Positions 1 through 8,456 of a stretch of 64,000 nt of DNA are shown here, piece after piece. The translations under genes and the position numbers were made by a program. This DNA comes from Arsukibacterium sp. MJ3 (GTDB taxonomy: Bacteria > Pseudomonadota > Gammaproteobacteria > Enterobacterales > Alteromonadaceae), in assembly GCF_000987765.1 (NCBI RefSeq), contig NZ_LAHP01000017.1:1-64000 (forward strand), given 5' to 3'. Within the stretch, counting starts at the first letter, position 1; each line of letters begins with the position of its first letter. The notes beneath the pieces were generated by a model. It was not told where the DNA came from. It saw nothing but the letters and a program-made list of their open reading frames with translations, and did not search any database.

Positions 1-497
1 GTTTTGTCACTACGCAAAAATTTACGCCTGGCAGGGGTATTGAAAAACAAATCTACCACTTCAATACTAGTGCCATCTGGGTGGGCAGCCGGTTTTACCG
101 TGACATCCATGTTGCGCCCTTCAGCCTGAGCTTGCCAGGCAGCAGGTTGTTGTGCCGGCTTTGAAGTAAGGGTCAACCGCGACACTGAACTGATACTGGC
201 TAAAGCTTCGCCGCGAAATCCTAAACTGGTTATCTGGGCTAAGTCATCAAGTTCACTGATTTTACTGGTAGCATGCCGGCTTAAGGCTAACGTTAACTCT
301 TGCTCAGCGATACCGGCACCATTGTCCCGTATTCGGATAAGCTTGCTGCCGCCTTTTTCAATATCAATGTCAATGTGGCTGGCACCCGCATCAAGGCTGT
401 TTTCAACCAGCTCTTTAACGACCGAAGCCGGTCTTTCTACCACTTCGCCAGCGGCAATCTGGTTCGCCAGCTGTGGTGGCAGTATTTTGATGGTCAT
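1..497 (-). CDS. mutL: DNA mismatch repair protein MutL, N-terminal part (cut by window edge)
   Basis: MutL is the GHKL-type ATPase that links MutS mismatch recognition to strand incision in methyl-directed or nick-directed mismatch repair. Reading the minus strand from the ATG at 497 gives about 165 residues with the expected N-terminal motifs: [34 protein letters not shown], a TSKI segment and [10 protein letters not shown], which form the ATP-binding fold. The C-terminal dimerisation region lies beyond the left edge. The start lies 3 bases after the amiB stop codon, so mutL is the last visible gene of a tsaE-amiB-mutL operon, an order conserved in gammaproteobacteria. The identification is secure; only completeness is unknown. 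Confidence 0.95.
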   Translation of the reverse strand, partial: MTIKILPPQLANQIAAGEVVERPASVVKELVENSLDAGASHIDIDIEKGGSKLIRIRDNGAGIAEQELTLALSRHATSKISELDDLAQITSLGFRGEALASISSVSRLTLTSKPAQQPAAWQAQAEGRNMDVTVKPAAHPDGTSIEVVDLFFNTPARRKFLRSDK

Positions 498-499
498 GT

Positions 500-1807
500 T
501 CAGGGGATCCGTAATACCTGACCAATCCGAATGCTGTCATTCGCCAATTGGTTATGGTTACGCAGCGCATCAACCGACACTTCATAGCGCTGTGCCAGCA
601 ATGACAATGATTCGCCAGCTTGTACTTTATGCTCACGGGATCGCTGCTGTGCAAATAAAGAGTCGGCCGGTGGCGCAAGTTCAAAGTGCCGCTTCAGTGC
701 GCGTTGCAGCGATTGCGCTAAACGAGCCTGATGACCAGCCGATTTTAAATTCTTCTCTTCCTGTGGATTAGAAATAAAACCTACTTCAACCAGAATTGAT
801 GGTATATCCGGCGATCGTAATACCCCCAGGCTGGCAGCCTGAGGTTTTGCCTGATGTAAGGATGTAATTTTACCCAGTTCAGCCAACACCTGATTAGCCG
901 CCTGATACGCCGTTACCATTGAATGATTCATGGATAAATCCAGTACCGTTTGCGCCAGATAACGCTCATTAGCAGAATCGCGAATCACTTCTGCCACCCC
1001 ACCTAATAATTCAGAATGGCGTTCAGTTTGCTCCAGCATACGGCCCACTTCGGTGGTTGCCCGGCGTAAAGATAACACCCAAACTGAGGCACCTTTAGGC
1101 TGTGGTGAAGTAAAGGCATCGGCATGAATTGACACAAGTAAATCAGCTTGCTGGCTACGGGCCAATTCAGTGCGACGATTCACATGAATAAAATAATCGC
1201 CGGTGCGCACCATTACAGCCCTCATACCGGGCTCTTTATTAATAAGCTCGGCTAAACGATTAGCGATGGGCAGCGTCAGGTTTTTTTCATAATAACCGCT
1301 AGGGCCAATAGAGCCGGGGTCTTCACCACCATGGCCAGCATCAATAGCAATAATAATATCGCGGGCAGCTCTGATACTCGGTGGGGGCCGATTTACTACG
1401 CGTTGCTTGTCGGGTAAATCTATTACCAAGCGGTGACCATAAGGGGCGGTAGGCGTTAACGAAAAAACCGTCGGTTTTAGTGGGCTGCTTAAGTCGAGCA
1501 CTATTCGCATACTGTTATTATCGCCGCTGCTGCGAATAGATTTAATCAGTGGTGAATCGCCCTTTATTTTGGGTAATGCAGCGCCGCCAACAATATTACT
1601 TAGGTCAATAACCAGTCGATCCGGATTGTCCAGACTAAAACTTTTATATTGTGGTGCGGCCGATAAATCAAATACCACCCTGGTGTTATCCGGTGAAGGC
1701 CAAATACGGATACTTTGCACCTGATTACTGGCATAACTTAACGCTGAAAAAAACCATAAAATGGTTAAACCGGCGCAGCTAAGAAATTTATTATTATTTT
1801 TCATCAT
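500..1807 (-). CDS. amiB: N-acetylmuramoyl-L-alanine amidase AmiB (AMIN, Amidase_3, LysM)
   Basis: Periplasmic zinc amidase that cleaves the peptide stem from N-acetylmuramic acid and splits septal peptidoglycan during daughter-cell separation. The 435-residue protein has a signal peptide (about 1-27, ending SALSYA), an AMIN septal-targeting domain (about 30-125), an Amidase_3 catalytic domain (about 151-375) and a C-terminal LysM domain (about 391-435). Likely zinc and catalytic residues are H159 in DAGHGG, E174 in YYEKNL, H228 in SIHADA and E341 in VEVGFIS. It overlaps the end of tsaE by 14 bases and is followed 3 bases later by mutL, so translation is probably coupled. Two ATG codons stand in tandem at the start; either could be used. 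AmiC is the alternative name, but the LysM tail and position favour AmiB. Confidence 0.93.
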   Translation of the reverse strand: MMKNNNKFLSCAGLTILWFFSALSYASNQVQSIRIWPSPDNTRVVFDLSAAPQYKSFSLDNPDRLVIDLSNIVGGAALPKIKGDSPLIKSIRSSGDNNSMRIVLDLSSPLKPTVFSLTPTAPYGHRLVIDLPDKQRVVNRPPPSIRAARDIIIAIDAGHGGEDPGSIGPSGYYEKNLTLPIANRLAELINKEPGMRAVMVRTGDYFIHVNRRTELARSQQADLLVSIHADAFTSPQPKGASVWVLSLRRATTEVGRMLEQTERHSELLGGVAEVIRDSANERYLAQTVLDLSMNHSMVTAYQAANQVLAELGKITSLHQAKPQAASLGVLRSPDIPSILVEVGFISNPQEEKNLKSAGHQARLAQSLQRALKRHFELAPPADSLFAQQRSREHKVQAGESLSLLAQRYEVSVDALRNHNQLANDSIRIGQVLRIP

Positions 1808-2267
1808 CTCTTATTGCATCTAGTATGGCGCGGCCAGCTGCTGTACCTGCGCTTATGGTTACTTGACGCTGTGCATCAAGATACGTTAAGTGTATGTCGA
1901 GATCAGGTTCAGGTAAATATCCCTGACCTTGTTCTGGCCATTCCAGCAGGCATACACTTTGGGCGTTAAAATAATCGCGGATCCCCATAAACTCGAGCTC
2001 TTCCGGATCGGCCAATCGATATAAATCAAAATGGTACACCGCAAAATTGGCTACCTGATAAGGCTCCACTAAAGTATAAGTGGGACTTTTTACCTTACCC
2101 TGATGGCCCAGCGCGTGCAAAACTCCACGGCTAAACGTGGTTTTTCCCGCGCCTAGACTACCGCGTAAAAATATTACCTGGCCACCCTGTAGCCTTGTGG
2201 CTAATTGGCCAGCTAAAGCCAATGTTGCCGCTTCATCTGCCAGAACTGATATATAGTTGCTTGTCAC
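1794..2267 (-). CDS. tsaE: tRNA threonylcarbamoyladenosine biosynthesis ATPase TsaE
   Basis: TsaE is the ATPase partner of TsaB and TsaD in making N6-threonylcarbamoyladenosine (t6A37) on ANN-decoding tRNAs. The 157-residue product has a P-loop, GSLGAGKTT, at residues 36-44, the family signature [10 protein letters not shown] and the FDLYRL segment after the HFD motif. The length is normal. The start codon is GTG at 2267, placed where the family begins ([12 protein letters not shown]). It overlaps the stop of an 18-codon open frame upstream in GTGA form (see 2264-2320). In E. coli the gene before tsaE is nnr; no nnr is present here, and queG is directly divergent. First recognised gene of the tsaE-amiB-mutL operon. 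Confidence 0.93.
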   Translation of the reverse strand: MTSNYISVLADEAATLALAGQLATRLQGGQVIFLRGSLGAGKTTFSRGVLHALGHQGKVKSPTYTLVEPYQVANFAVYHFDLYRLADPEELEFMGIRDYFNAQSVCLLEWPEQGQGYLPEPDLDIHLTYLDAQRQVTISAGTAAGRAILDAIRDDEK

Positions 2268-2320
2268 GAGACTCCGGGTAAATCGCTTAATTTGCCGTTA
2301 CTGGTGTTATCGGTGCTCAT
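2264..2320 (-). other. short open frame coupled to tsaE (possible leader peptide)
   Basis: An 18-codon frame (ATG at 2320, peptide [18 protein letters not shown]) ends in TGA that overlaps the tsaE GTG start by two bases. No clear Shine-Dalgarno precedes it. It may be a chance frame or a coupling leader. It occupies the place where nnr is found in E. coli, but I see no Nnr similarity. The evidence is weak. Confidence 0.2.
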
Positions 2321-2516
2321 GTTAACAAACAATGGCAAAGCCGGGCCAGTAAAACCATTGCTTTGGTAACAGTATTCACTGTTAGATCTGACCAGAAAAT
2401 GAATATCGGGTTCCCGCCAATTACAGCGCTATGATAAAGTGATATGGCTTTTTAGAACACATTTAAGACAATAACTGGCTGCAGCATCCCATTTTATGAA
2501 ACGTGGAACAACGAAC

Positions 2517-3650
2517 ATGGCTATCGATTATCAGCTTCTTGCCACCCAAATTAAACAGTGGGCGTTAGAGCTGGGCTTTCAGCAACTGGGCATTACTGGT
2601 ACCGATATCAGTAGCGAAGAGCCCCGTTTAGCGGCGTGGTTGGCGCAGGGCTTTCATGGCGACATGCAATATATGGCTGAACATGGCATGTTGCGCGCCC
2701 GCCCGGCAGAACTGCTGCCTGGTACCCTTAGGGTATTAAGTGTTCGTATGGATTACCTGCCCGGTCAGGCCGGTTTTGCCACTAACCTGGCCGACCCCAC
2801 TAAAGCCTATATTAGCCGCTACGCGCTGGGCCGTGATTATCACAAGCTGGTACGCAAGCGCTTAAAACAACTGGCAGAAAAGATAAAACTCGCTGTTCCT
2901 GAGCTCGGTTTTCGGCCCTTTGTGGACTCAGCGCCGGTGCTGGAGCGGCCGCTGGCACAGCGTGCTGGCCTGGGCTGGGTGGGTAAACACAGTTTGTTAC
3001 TTAACCATGGCAGCGGTTCCTGGTTTTTTTTAGGTGAATTGTTAGTCGATATTCCACTGCCGGTTGATGAACCTCATCAAGGCGATTGTGGCAGTTGTGT
3101 CGCCTGTATTACCAGTTGCCCGACCGGCGCTATTGTGGCGCCCTATGTAGTGGATGGCCGGCGCTGCATTTCCTACCTAACCATAGAATTAAAAACCGCT
3201 ATTCCAGAGGAACTACGGCCCTTAATCGGCAACCGTATTTACGGATGCGACGACTGTCAGCTGGTGTGTCCACAAAACCGCGATGCGCCGCTCAGTATTG
3301 AAAGTGATTTTCAGCGCCGAGAGCAGTGGCAAGATCAAGGCTTGTTGCAACTGTTTGCCTGGGATGAAACCACGTTTTTACGCCATACCGAAGGGAGTGC
3401 CATTCGGCGAATTGGCTTCGAGCGCTGGCAACGTAATATTGCGGTAGCGCTGGGCAATGCACCTTATGAGGCTAATATAGTAGCGTCGTTGCAAGCGGCA
3501 AAAGCCACAAGCACTGCTTTAGTACTGGAACACATTAACTGGGCAGTAGCGCAACAACAACGCAAAAGCTGGCAGGCAGCAAATTTGTTACCCCGGGCAA
3601 CCGAGCGATTGGTAAGAATTATTCAGAAGGGCTTGCCACGGGATGCGTAA
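2517..3650 (+). CDS. queG: epoxyqueuosine reductase QueG
   Basis: QueG is the cobalamin-dependent iron-sulfur enzyme that reduces epoxyqueuosine to queuosine at tRNA position 34, the last step of the pathway. The 377-residue protein carries two 4Fe-4S cysteine sets: C191, C194, C197 and C201 (CGSCVACITSCPTG), and C244, C247 and C251 (CDDCQLVCPQN). It also has the family segments VDSAPVLERPLAQRAGLGW and GSWFFLGE. I chose the ATG at 2517 because the protein then starts like the family and GTGGAAC lies upstream; an in-frame ATG at 2496 has no ribosome site. It is divergent from tsaE. Two earlier-acting genes, queA and tgt, lie near 28-30 kb. Confidence 0.94.
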   Translation: MAIDYQLLATQIKQWALELGFQQLGITGTDISSEEPRLAAWLAQGFHGDMQYMAEHGMLRARPAELLPGTLRVLSVRMDYLPGQAGFATNLADPTKAYISRYALGRDYHKLVRKRLKQLAEKIKLAVPELGFRPFVDSAPVLERPLAQRAGLGWVGKHSLLLNHGSGSWFFLGELLVDIPLPVDEPHQGDCGSCVACITSCPTGAIVAPYVVDGRRCISYLTIELKTAIPEELRPLIGNRIYGCDDCQLVCPQNRDAPLSIESDFQRREQWQDQGLLQLFAWDETTFLRHTEGSAIRRIGFERWQRNIAVALGNAPYEANIVASLQAAKATSTALVLEHINWAVAQQQRKSWQAANLLPRATERLVRIIQKGLPRDA

Positions 3651-3819
3651 AACTCGTTGATCTTGCGTCTAAACGCTGTTGTGCCAATGACACAATTTGC
3701 TGTTGACGCGCGGTACCAGCCTGCTGCCACTCCAGAATTTCTGCAAGTAACCGGCCACAGCCTAAACAGCAGTCTTGTTGGTCAAGACAGCAATTGCGCA
3801 CACAAGGAGATCCCACCAT
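3619..3819 (-). CDS. DUF1289 domain protein (small cysteine-rich)
   Basis: A 66-residue protein of the DUF1289 family (YdhL-like), whose function is unknown to me. The conserved pattern is visible: SPCVRNCCLDQQDCCLGCGR followed by EILEWQQ. Its cysteine spacing suggests a small metal-binding knuckle. It converges on queG and overlaps its 3' end by 32 bases in the opposite direction. That overlap could reflect a slightly long annotation at its C-terminus, but the stop codon is fixed by the frame. Family assignment rests on the Cys/Gly/Trp pattern; no role can be inferred from the neighbours. Confidence 0.8.
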   Translation of the reverse strand: MVGSPCVRNCCLDQQDCCLGCGRLLAEILEWQQAGTARQQQIVSLAQQRLDARSTSFTHPVASPSE

Positions 3820-3867
3820 ATTTACTACTATTGATCAGTTTGTCTGAGTGTAGCAAAGTTAAATAAC

Positions 3868-3894
3868 AAAAAAACCGCTTATAAGCGGTTTTTT
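3868..3894 (-). terminator. Rho-independent terminator of tRNA-Gly
   Basis: CCGCTTATAAGCGG folds as a hairpin. On the minus strand it is followed by a run of seven T, 10 bases after the tRNA CCA end. The plus strand also has a T-run, so it may act in both directions. Confidence 0.85.
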
Positions 3895-3903
3895 GTTCGA
3901 ATT

Positions 3904-3979
3904 TGGAGCGAGTAACGAGATTCGAACTCGTGACCTCGACCTTGGCAAGGTCGCGCTCTACCAGCTGAGCTATACTCGC
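3904..3979 (-). tRNA. glyV: tRNA-Gly (GCC anticodon)
   Basis: A 76-base cloverleaf on the minus strand. The acceptor stem is GCGAGTA paired with TACTCGC, the D-arm contains AGCTCAGCTGGTAGAGC, the anticodon stem CGACC/GGTCG encloses the loop TTGCCAA with anticodon GCC, and the T-arm contains GTTCGAATC. The CCA end is encoded (TCCA). It is a single tRNA with its own terminator, not part of an array. The symbol is by analogy with E. coli tRNA-Gly(GCC) genes. Confidence 0.96.
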
Positions 3980-4048
3980 ATCTACTAACGCTATTGCGTT
4001 GTGATGGCGCGCATTTTACAAAATCAGCGCGCTTATGCAAGTACTTTA

Positions 4049-4597
4049 TTAAGGTAATTTAAAAAAATACTGACGATAGGTTACTAATTCAGCAATCGAC
4101 TCACGAATATCGTCCAGCGCTAAATGGCTACCGGCTTTTTGTACGTTGTTTAACACTTCAGGGTGCCAGCGGCGGGCTAATTCTTTTACGGTACTAACAT
4201 CCAGGTTACGATAATGAAAGTAGCCTTCCAGCTCTGGCGCATATTCTGCTAAAAAGCGCCGGTCCTGACCAATACTATTACCACACATTGGTGATTTACC
4301 TTTAGCCACATACTGGCTTAAAAATTCAATGGTCTGCTTGGCAGCATCTTCCAGGCTGGTGTTACTGGCCAGACAACGGGCGGTTAAGCCACTTTTACCG
4401 TGCTGCTCTACACACCAGGCATTCATATTGTCCAGCACCGTGGCAGCGGTTTTAATTGCAAACACTGGCCCTTCAGCCAAAACGTTTAACTGACTGTCAG
4501 TAACAATGGTTGCCATCTCTAAAATTACATCGGTTTTTGGCTCTAAACCAGTCATTTCCAAATCCAGCCAGATCAAATTACTGTCATTTGTTGCCAT
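4049..4597 (-). CDS. orn: oligoribonuclease Orn
   Basis: 3'-5' exoribonuclease that degrades 2- to 5-mer RNAs, including pGpG, the last step of RNA and cyclic-di-GMP breakdown. The 182-residue product is of normal family length. DEDDh exonuclease residues are visible: D12 and E14 in [10 protein letters not shown], the Asp in [10 protein letters not shown], and the His/Asp of [12 protein letters not shown]. The ATG at 4597 is used because AGAGGA lies just upstream and the family starts there; 19 extra in-frame residues further upstream do not belong. The gene is divergent from rsgA, a gammaproteobacterial arrangement. Confidence 0.96.
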   Translation of the reverse strand: MATNDSNLIWLDLEMTGLEPKTDVILEMATIVTDSQLNVLAEGPVFAIKTAATVLDNMNAWCVEQHGKSGLTARCLASNTSLEDAAKQTIEFLSQYVAKGKSPMCGNSIGQDRRFLAEYAPELEGYFHYRNLDVSTVKELARRWHPEVLNNVQKAGSHLALDDIRESIAELVTYRQYFFKLP

Positions 4598-4708
4598 AAA
4601 GATTCCTCTGCTGCGTGCTGCTTTGTTCAAATTAAGATTACAGGTATGATACACGCCTTAAGCCTAACACTGAAAGCGCCTGAATGCGCAAAACGGTATA
4701 AACAGCAC

Positions 4709-5743
4709 GTGACCAAAAAAAAACACCTGACTAAACGCCAAACAGATCGAATTGCCCAAAATGAGCAAAAGCGACTACGCGGTACAAAAAAAACCACCAC
4801 CGTGCAATGGGATGAAGATGTACTGCTGGCGCCGGAGCCCGGCCTAGTAATTAGCCGTTTTGGCCAGCATGCCGATATTGAAGATAACAGCGGTAAAATT
4901 GTGCGTTGCAGCATGCGCCGTACCATCAGCTCGGTAGTAACCGGCGATAAGGTGCTCTGGCGCCGCGCGAAGCAAGGCACCGGCAGTATTGATGGCGTAA
5001 TTGAGGCCGTAGAAGACCGAAGCTCGGTACTGCTGCGACCAGACTTTTATGATGGCTTAAAACCGGTAGCCGCCAATATCGATTTAATGATTATTGTCTC
5101 GGCCATATTACCGGCACTCTCATTAAATATTATCGACCGTTACCTGGTAGCGGCCGAAATAACCCATATTAAACCACTACTGGTGATTAATAAGGTCGAT
5201 TTGCTGACAGAGCAGCAGCATCAACAACTGGTAGAGCAATTAAGTTTGTACCAAAAAGTTGGCTATGATTATTTGCTGGTGAGTGCTAAATCTGGCCAAG
5301 GCATGCCTGAACTTTTGCAACAAATCCACAGTGGCACCAGTATTTTTGTCGGCCAGTCAGGTGTGGGTAAATCGTCATTAATGAATAACCTGATGCCAGG
5401 TCTTACTGCCGCCACCCGAGAGGTGTCTGAAAATTCTGGATTAGGCCAGCACACCACTACGGTATCCAGACTGTATCATTTGCCAGAGGGCGGTGATTTA
5501 ATTGACTCGCCCGGTATTCGGGAATTTGCCTTATGGCACTTATCAGCCCAAGAAGTGACTGAAGGCTTTATCGAATTTCAACCCTGGCTTGGTCGCTGCA
5601 AGTTTCGGGATTGTAAGCATATTAGTGATCCTGGCTGCGCCATTGTGCATGGCGTGCAGCAAAACGACATTAGCATTGAGCGCTATGACAGTTATTTAAA
5701 AATTCTCGCCAGCATGGCGCAGGATAAACCCAATTATTTTTAA
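4709..5743 (+). CDS. rsgA: small ribosomal subunit biogenesis GTPase RsgA
   Basis: Circularly permuted GTPase that acts in late 30S subunit maturation. The product is 344 residues with the proposed GTG start. It shows an OB-fold N-terminus, NKVD (G4, about 161-164), the P-loop GQSGVGKSS (about 215-223), DSPG (G3, about 266-269) and a C-terminal zinc knuckle with C297, C302, H304 and C310. I prefer GTG at 4709 because the family begins with a Lys-rich stretch such as TKKKHLTKRQ; an ATG at 4646 would add 21 residues and lacks a good ribosome site. psd follows after 18 bases, so the two are probably cotranscribed. Confidence 0.94.
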   Translation: MTKKKHLTKRQTDRIAQNEQKRLRGTKKTTTVQWDEDVLLAPEPGLVISRFGQHADIEDNSGKIVRCSMRRTISSVVTGDKVLWRRAKQGTGSIDGVIEAVEDRSSVLLRPDFYDGLKPVAANIDLMIIVSAILPALSLNIIDRYLVAAEITHIKPLLVINKVDLLTEQQHQQLVEQLSLYQKVGYDYLLVSAKSGQGMPELLQQIHSGTSIFVGQSGVGKSSLMNNLMPGLTAATREVSENSGLGQHTTTVSRLYHLPEGGDLIDSPGIREFALWHLSAQEVTEGFIEFQPWLGRCKFRDCKHISDPGCAIVHGVQQNDISIERYDSYLKILASMAQDKPNYF

Positions 5744-5761
5744 ATTAAGGTTAGTGCCATT

Positions 5762-6619
5762 ATGGATAAAGTTAAAATTACCCTGCAGTACCTGATGCCA
5801 AAACATTTACTGTCACGCTTAGTCGGCAAGTTGGCCGCCGCCGAACTCGGCTGGTTTAGCCATTTCCTAATTAAACGGTTTATTAGCGCCTATAACATTG
5901 ACATGACCGAAGCGCAGTTTGAGCGACCAGAAGACTACGCTAGCTTTAATCAGTTTTTCACCCGGCCATTAAAAGATGGCATCCGGCCGCTGGCCATTGA
6001 GACCAATGTGGTTGCGCATCCGGTAGATGGCGCTATTAGCCAACTAGGCCCCATTGTTGATGGCCAGCTAGTGCAGGCTAAAAACCACAGTTACTCATTA
6101 CAAAGTTTGCTTGGTGGCTTAAAACAAACCGCTGCCCCATTTGCTGGCGGCGGTTTTGCGACTATTTACCTGGCACCAAAAGACTATCACCGTATTCATA
6201 TGCCGGTAAGTGGCACCTTGCGCGAGATGATCTATATCCCGGGCGAGCTGTTTTCGGTTAATCCGTTAACCGCTGCCAATGTACCGGATTTATTTGCCCG
6301 TAATGAGCGGGTAGTAACTATTTTTGATACCGCGTTCGGGCCAATGGCGCTGGTATTGGTAGGCGCCACCATAGTGGCGAGCATTGAAACCGTGTGGGCG
6401 GGCACCATTACCCCGCCTACCGGTAAAAGTATTTTTCGCTGGCGCTACCCGGCAACCGGCCATACCGCTATTACGCTGGAAAAAGGCGCTGAAATGGGTC
6501 GCTTTAAACTGGGCTCTACCATAGTACTGGCCTTCCCGGCTGGTAAAGTAGACTTTCTGGCCGATCAGCAACCCGGCACCGTCACCCGCATGGGCGCGCC
6601 TTTTGCAGAATTGACGTAA
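5762..6619 (+). CDS. psd: phosphatidylserine decarboxylase proenzyme Psd
   Basis: Inner-membrane enzyme that decarboxylates phosphatidylserine to phosphatidylethanolamine. It is made as a proenzyme that cleaves itself at a Gly-Ser bond and converts the serine to a pyruvoyl cofactor. The 285-residue protein has the LGST cleavage motif with S252 as the future pyruvoyl residue, and the upstream segments [11 protein letters not shown] and PGELFSVNP with conserved His residues. It follows rsgA by 18 bases, the usual neighbourhood in gammaproteobacteria. The length and motifs are normal. Confidence 0.96.
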   Translation: MDKVKITLQYLMPKHLLSRLVGKLAAAELGWFSHFLIKRFISAYNIDMTEAQFERPEDYASFNQFFTRPLKDGIRPLAIETNVVAHPVDGAISQLGPIVDGQLVQAKNHSYSLQSLLGGLKQTAAPFAGGGFATIYLAPKDYHRIHMPVSGTLREMIYIPGELFSVNPLTAANVPDLFARNERVVTIFDTAFGPMALVLVGATIVASIETVWAGTITPPTGKSIFRWRYPATGHTAITLEKGAEMGRFKLGSTIVLAFPAGKVDFLADQQPGTVTRMGAPFAELT

Positions 6620-6633
6620 GTTAATAACCATAC

Positions 6634-6748
6634 CTGACGGACACGTATGTACTTTTTGCGGTAACCGTTGAAGCCCAGCACGGGCGAAAACGAGCCCTAT
6701 GTATGGGTTCACGGCGTGTCACAGCAAAAAGTACGAAGTGGCCGTCAG
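6634..6748. repeat. 115-bp imperfect palindromic element (REP- or MITE-like)
   Basis: The outer arms at 6634-6659 and 6724-6748 are inverted copies, with CTGACGG at the left tip, CCGTCAG at the right tip and GTACTTTTTGC/GCAAAAAGTAC inside. The pairing continues inward more loosely. Two small hairpins occupy the centre: GCCC/GGGC (6673-6685) and GAGCCC/GGGTTC (6692-6710). It fills the psd-glycerophosphodiesterase gap. I found no second copy in the window. A mobile or regulatory nature is inference. Confidence 0.6.
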
Positions 6749-6773
6749 TGTTCGGAGAAATGGAGAACGCGTT

Positions 6774-7478
6774 ATGCAAATCATTGCCCACCGTGGCGCC
6801 AGCGGCGAATTTCCCGAAAATACCTTGCTGGCGTTTGAGCACGCACTGGCACAGAGCGCTGATGCGATTGAGCTGGATGTCTTTGCCGTGGCCGGCGAGT
6901 TAATTGTTATTCACGACCACCATTTAGCGCGTACCACCAATGGCACCGGCAGTATATATCAATATTCGCTGGCACAATTGCAGCAATTGGATGCCGGCCA
7001 GGGCCAACGTATTCCTACCTTGTGGCAAGTGCTTAAACTTATTCAGGGTAAATGTTGGCTAAATATTGAATTAAAAGGCCCGGATACTGCGGCACCGTTG
7101 TTAGCGCTGCTGAACAAAGCAGAGCAGCAACTCGGTTTTGATTGTCAGCAGCTGCTTATCTCTTCGTTTAATCATCATTTGCTTGCCGCAATTAAGCTCA
7201 AACGGCCCGACTTAAAGCTCGGAGCGCTAACCGCCAGCCTGCCACTAGACTACGCCGCATTTGCCACAATGTTACAGGCTTACTCAGTGCATTGTGATGT
7301 TAGCTTTATTAATCAGGCCATGGTTGATGATGCCAAAGCGCGCGGCTTAAAAGTGTTTGTCTATACAGTAGATGAGCCAGATGATATTAAACGATTAACC
7401 GGCTATGGCGTAGATGGGATTTTTTGCAACTTTCCGGCTCGTAGCCGCGGCGTGCTGAATAAAAAACCCGCTATTTAA
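6774..7478 (+). CDS. ugpQ: glycerophosphodiester phosphodiesterase (cytoplasmic, UgpQ type)
   Basis: Hydrolyses glycerophosphodiesters to glycerol-3-phosphate plus an alcohol, recycling phospholipid headgroups. The 234-residue TIM-barrel protein starts with IAHRGASGEFPENTL and continues with ELDVFAVAGELIVIHD and LARTTNGTG, the metal and substrate motifs of the GDPD family. A WLNIELKG segment and a C-terminal VYTVDEPDD helix are also typical. No signal peptide is present, which points to a cytoplasmic UgpQ-like enzyme rather than periplasmic GlpQ. The ATG at 6774 has GGAG eight bases upstream; longer in-frame starts run into the palindromic element. Its 3' end overlaps the convergent MerC-family gene by 4 bases. 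Confidence 0.9.
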   Translation: MQIIAHRGASGEFPENTLLAFEHALAQSADAIELDVFAVAGELIVIHDHHLARTTNGTGSIYQYSLAQLQQLDAGQGQRIPTLWQVLKLIQGKCWLNIELKGPDTAAPLLALLNKAEQQLGFDCQQLLISSFNHHLLAAIKLKRPDLKLGALTASLPLDYAAFATMLQAYSVHCDVSFINQAMVDDAKARGLKVFVYTVDEPDDIKRLTGYGVDGIFCNFPARSRGVLNKKPAI

Positions 7479-7485
7479 GCGGGCT
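7461..7485 (-). terminator. terminator of the MerC-family gene
   Basis: CCCGC and GCGGG pair around TATTTAA. On the minus strand the hairpin is followed by six T. It overlaps the last codons of the convergent phosphodiesterase gene. Confidence 0.7.
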
Positions 7486-7885
7486 TGTCGGCGTGGTGTT
7501 CGGTATCGCAACTTTCACACTGATTACATAATCGCATATTCAGGATATGAGCCAGCACCACTAAGGCCGCACCTATAAACAGAATAGTATGTTCATACTC
7601 TGGGCCCCAACCATCTTTCTGCCAATAAATAAAGCCACCCAGAAACAGTGAATAAAAAGGATACAACTTACGGTGATAGCGATGAAAGCCAATAAACAGT
7701 GTGATAAAGCCCAATGCCATGGTGATCAGCAGCACAATTCGCTCAAAGGCGTGGTTGTGGTTAACGGTTAAACCCAATAATGGCAGTATTGGCAATAACA
7801 CCGGCAGCATTATGCAGTGAATGGCACAAAGCGACGTTACGGTAATACCCACTTTATCGAATAACACCCTAGCTTTAGCTAACAC
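7475..7885 (-). CDS. MerC-domain integral membrane protein
   Basis: A 136-residue membrane protein with about four predicted transmembrane segments and the MerC-like opening VGITVTSLCAIHCIMLPVLLP, in which a Cys-Cys pair lies in the first helix. It ends in a cysteine/histidine-rich tail (LCNQCESCDTEHH). MerC proteins transport mercuric ion, but many chromosomal members without a mer operon have unknown roles, and no mer genes are present here. The start codon is GTG at 7885 with a weak ribosome site. The Cys- and His-rich tail suggests metal handling; that is inference. Confidence 0.75.
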   Translation of the reverse strand: MLAKARVLFDKVGITVTSLCAIHCIMLPVLLPILPLLGLTVNHNHAFERIVLLITMALGFITLFIGFHRYHRKLYPFYSLFLGGFIYWQKDGWGPEYEHTILFIGAALVVLAHILNMRLCNQCESCDTEHHADKPA

Positions 7886-8060
7886 AATTTAAACCCGCCG
7901 TGCTGAAGTTAAAAAACGATATAATATAACAAATCAAAACACAAAGAAACGGCTTGTCATAAATTAGTTTTATCACCGCGGTACTATCGTTTATTGTCCT
8001 TGCTGATTCAGTACACAGCCTATGGCATAATAACGCCATAAACATTTGACCAGGCCTGTT

Positions 8061-8369
8061 ATGGATACCTTATTAAACCAACTTGATGAAAACCTGAAAG
8101 AGTTATACCGCAAAGCGTTAGACGCCGATGCCGTATTAGAGCAACTGCAACAACAGGGACATGTGAAATATCAGAGTATTTTCCCTGCGAGTGCCGAGTT
8201 TAACGTTAACAGCAACCGCTTTATACCTTATTTAAGCGAGGCAGCAGAGCAGGTTGCCGCTATCCGGCTAAGTCAGCAGTTTAATACTGCTACCTTGGCC
8301 CGGGTGGTTAAACAATTACAACTTTTACATAAAACCTTAGCCGAGTTTCGACAAGTCGTCATTAAATAG
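8061..8369 (+). CDS. short PriC-like or hypothetical alpha-helical protein
   Basis: A 102-residue, wholly helical, soluble protein. I do not recognise it with confidence. The pattern FNVNSNRFIPYLSEAAEQVAAI followed by an amphipathic helix resembles the N-terminal half of the replication-restart protein PriC, but the basic C-terminal half of PriC is absent. It may therefore be a short relative or something else. The ATG at 8061 is preceded by CCAGG; a TTG at 8046 is less likely. It is monocistronic with its own terminator, which supports a real gene. Confidence 0.6.
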   Translation: MDTLLNQLDENLKELYRKALDADAVLEQLQQQGHVKYQSIFPASAEFNVNSNRFIPYLSEAAEQVAAIRLSQQFNTATLARVVKQLQLLHKTLAEFRQVVIK

Positions 8370-8381
8370 CCATAGTGTAAA

Positions 8382-8426
8382 AGTGAGCAAGCATTGGAGA
8401 TTTATCGCAACGTTGCTCGCTTTTTG
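8382..8426 (+). terminator. likely terminator of the PriC-like gene
   Basis: The stem AGTGAGCAA/TTGCTCGCT (9 bp with one G-T pair) encloses a 22-base loop and leads into TTTTT. Confidence 0.55.
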
Positions 8427-8456
8427 GAATGACAAGCTTAACGTATTACAGCAACT

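Noticed and set aside
3904-3979. Reading the tRNA as tRNA-Ala with anticodon GGC
   Set aside because: That reading comes from the plus strand. The cloverleaf with encoded CCA is on the minus strand, where the anticodon is GCC (glycine).
6699-6773. Longer N-terminus of the glycerophosphodiesterase (MYGFTACHSKKYEV...)
   Set aside because: These codons are part of the palindromic element. The ATG at 6774 has a good ribosome site and begins the conserved domain.
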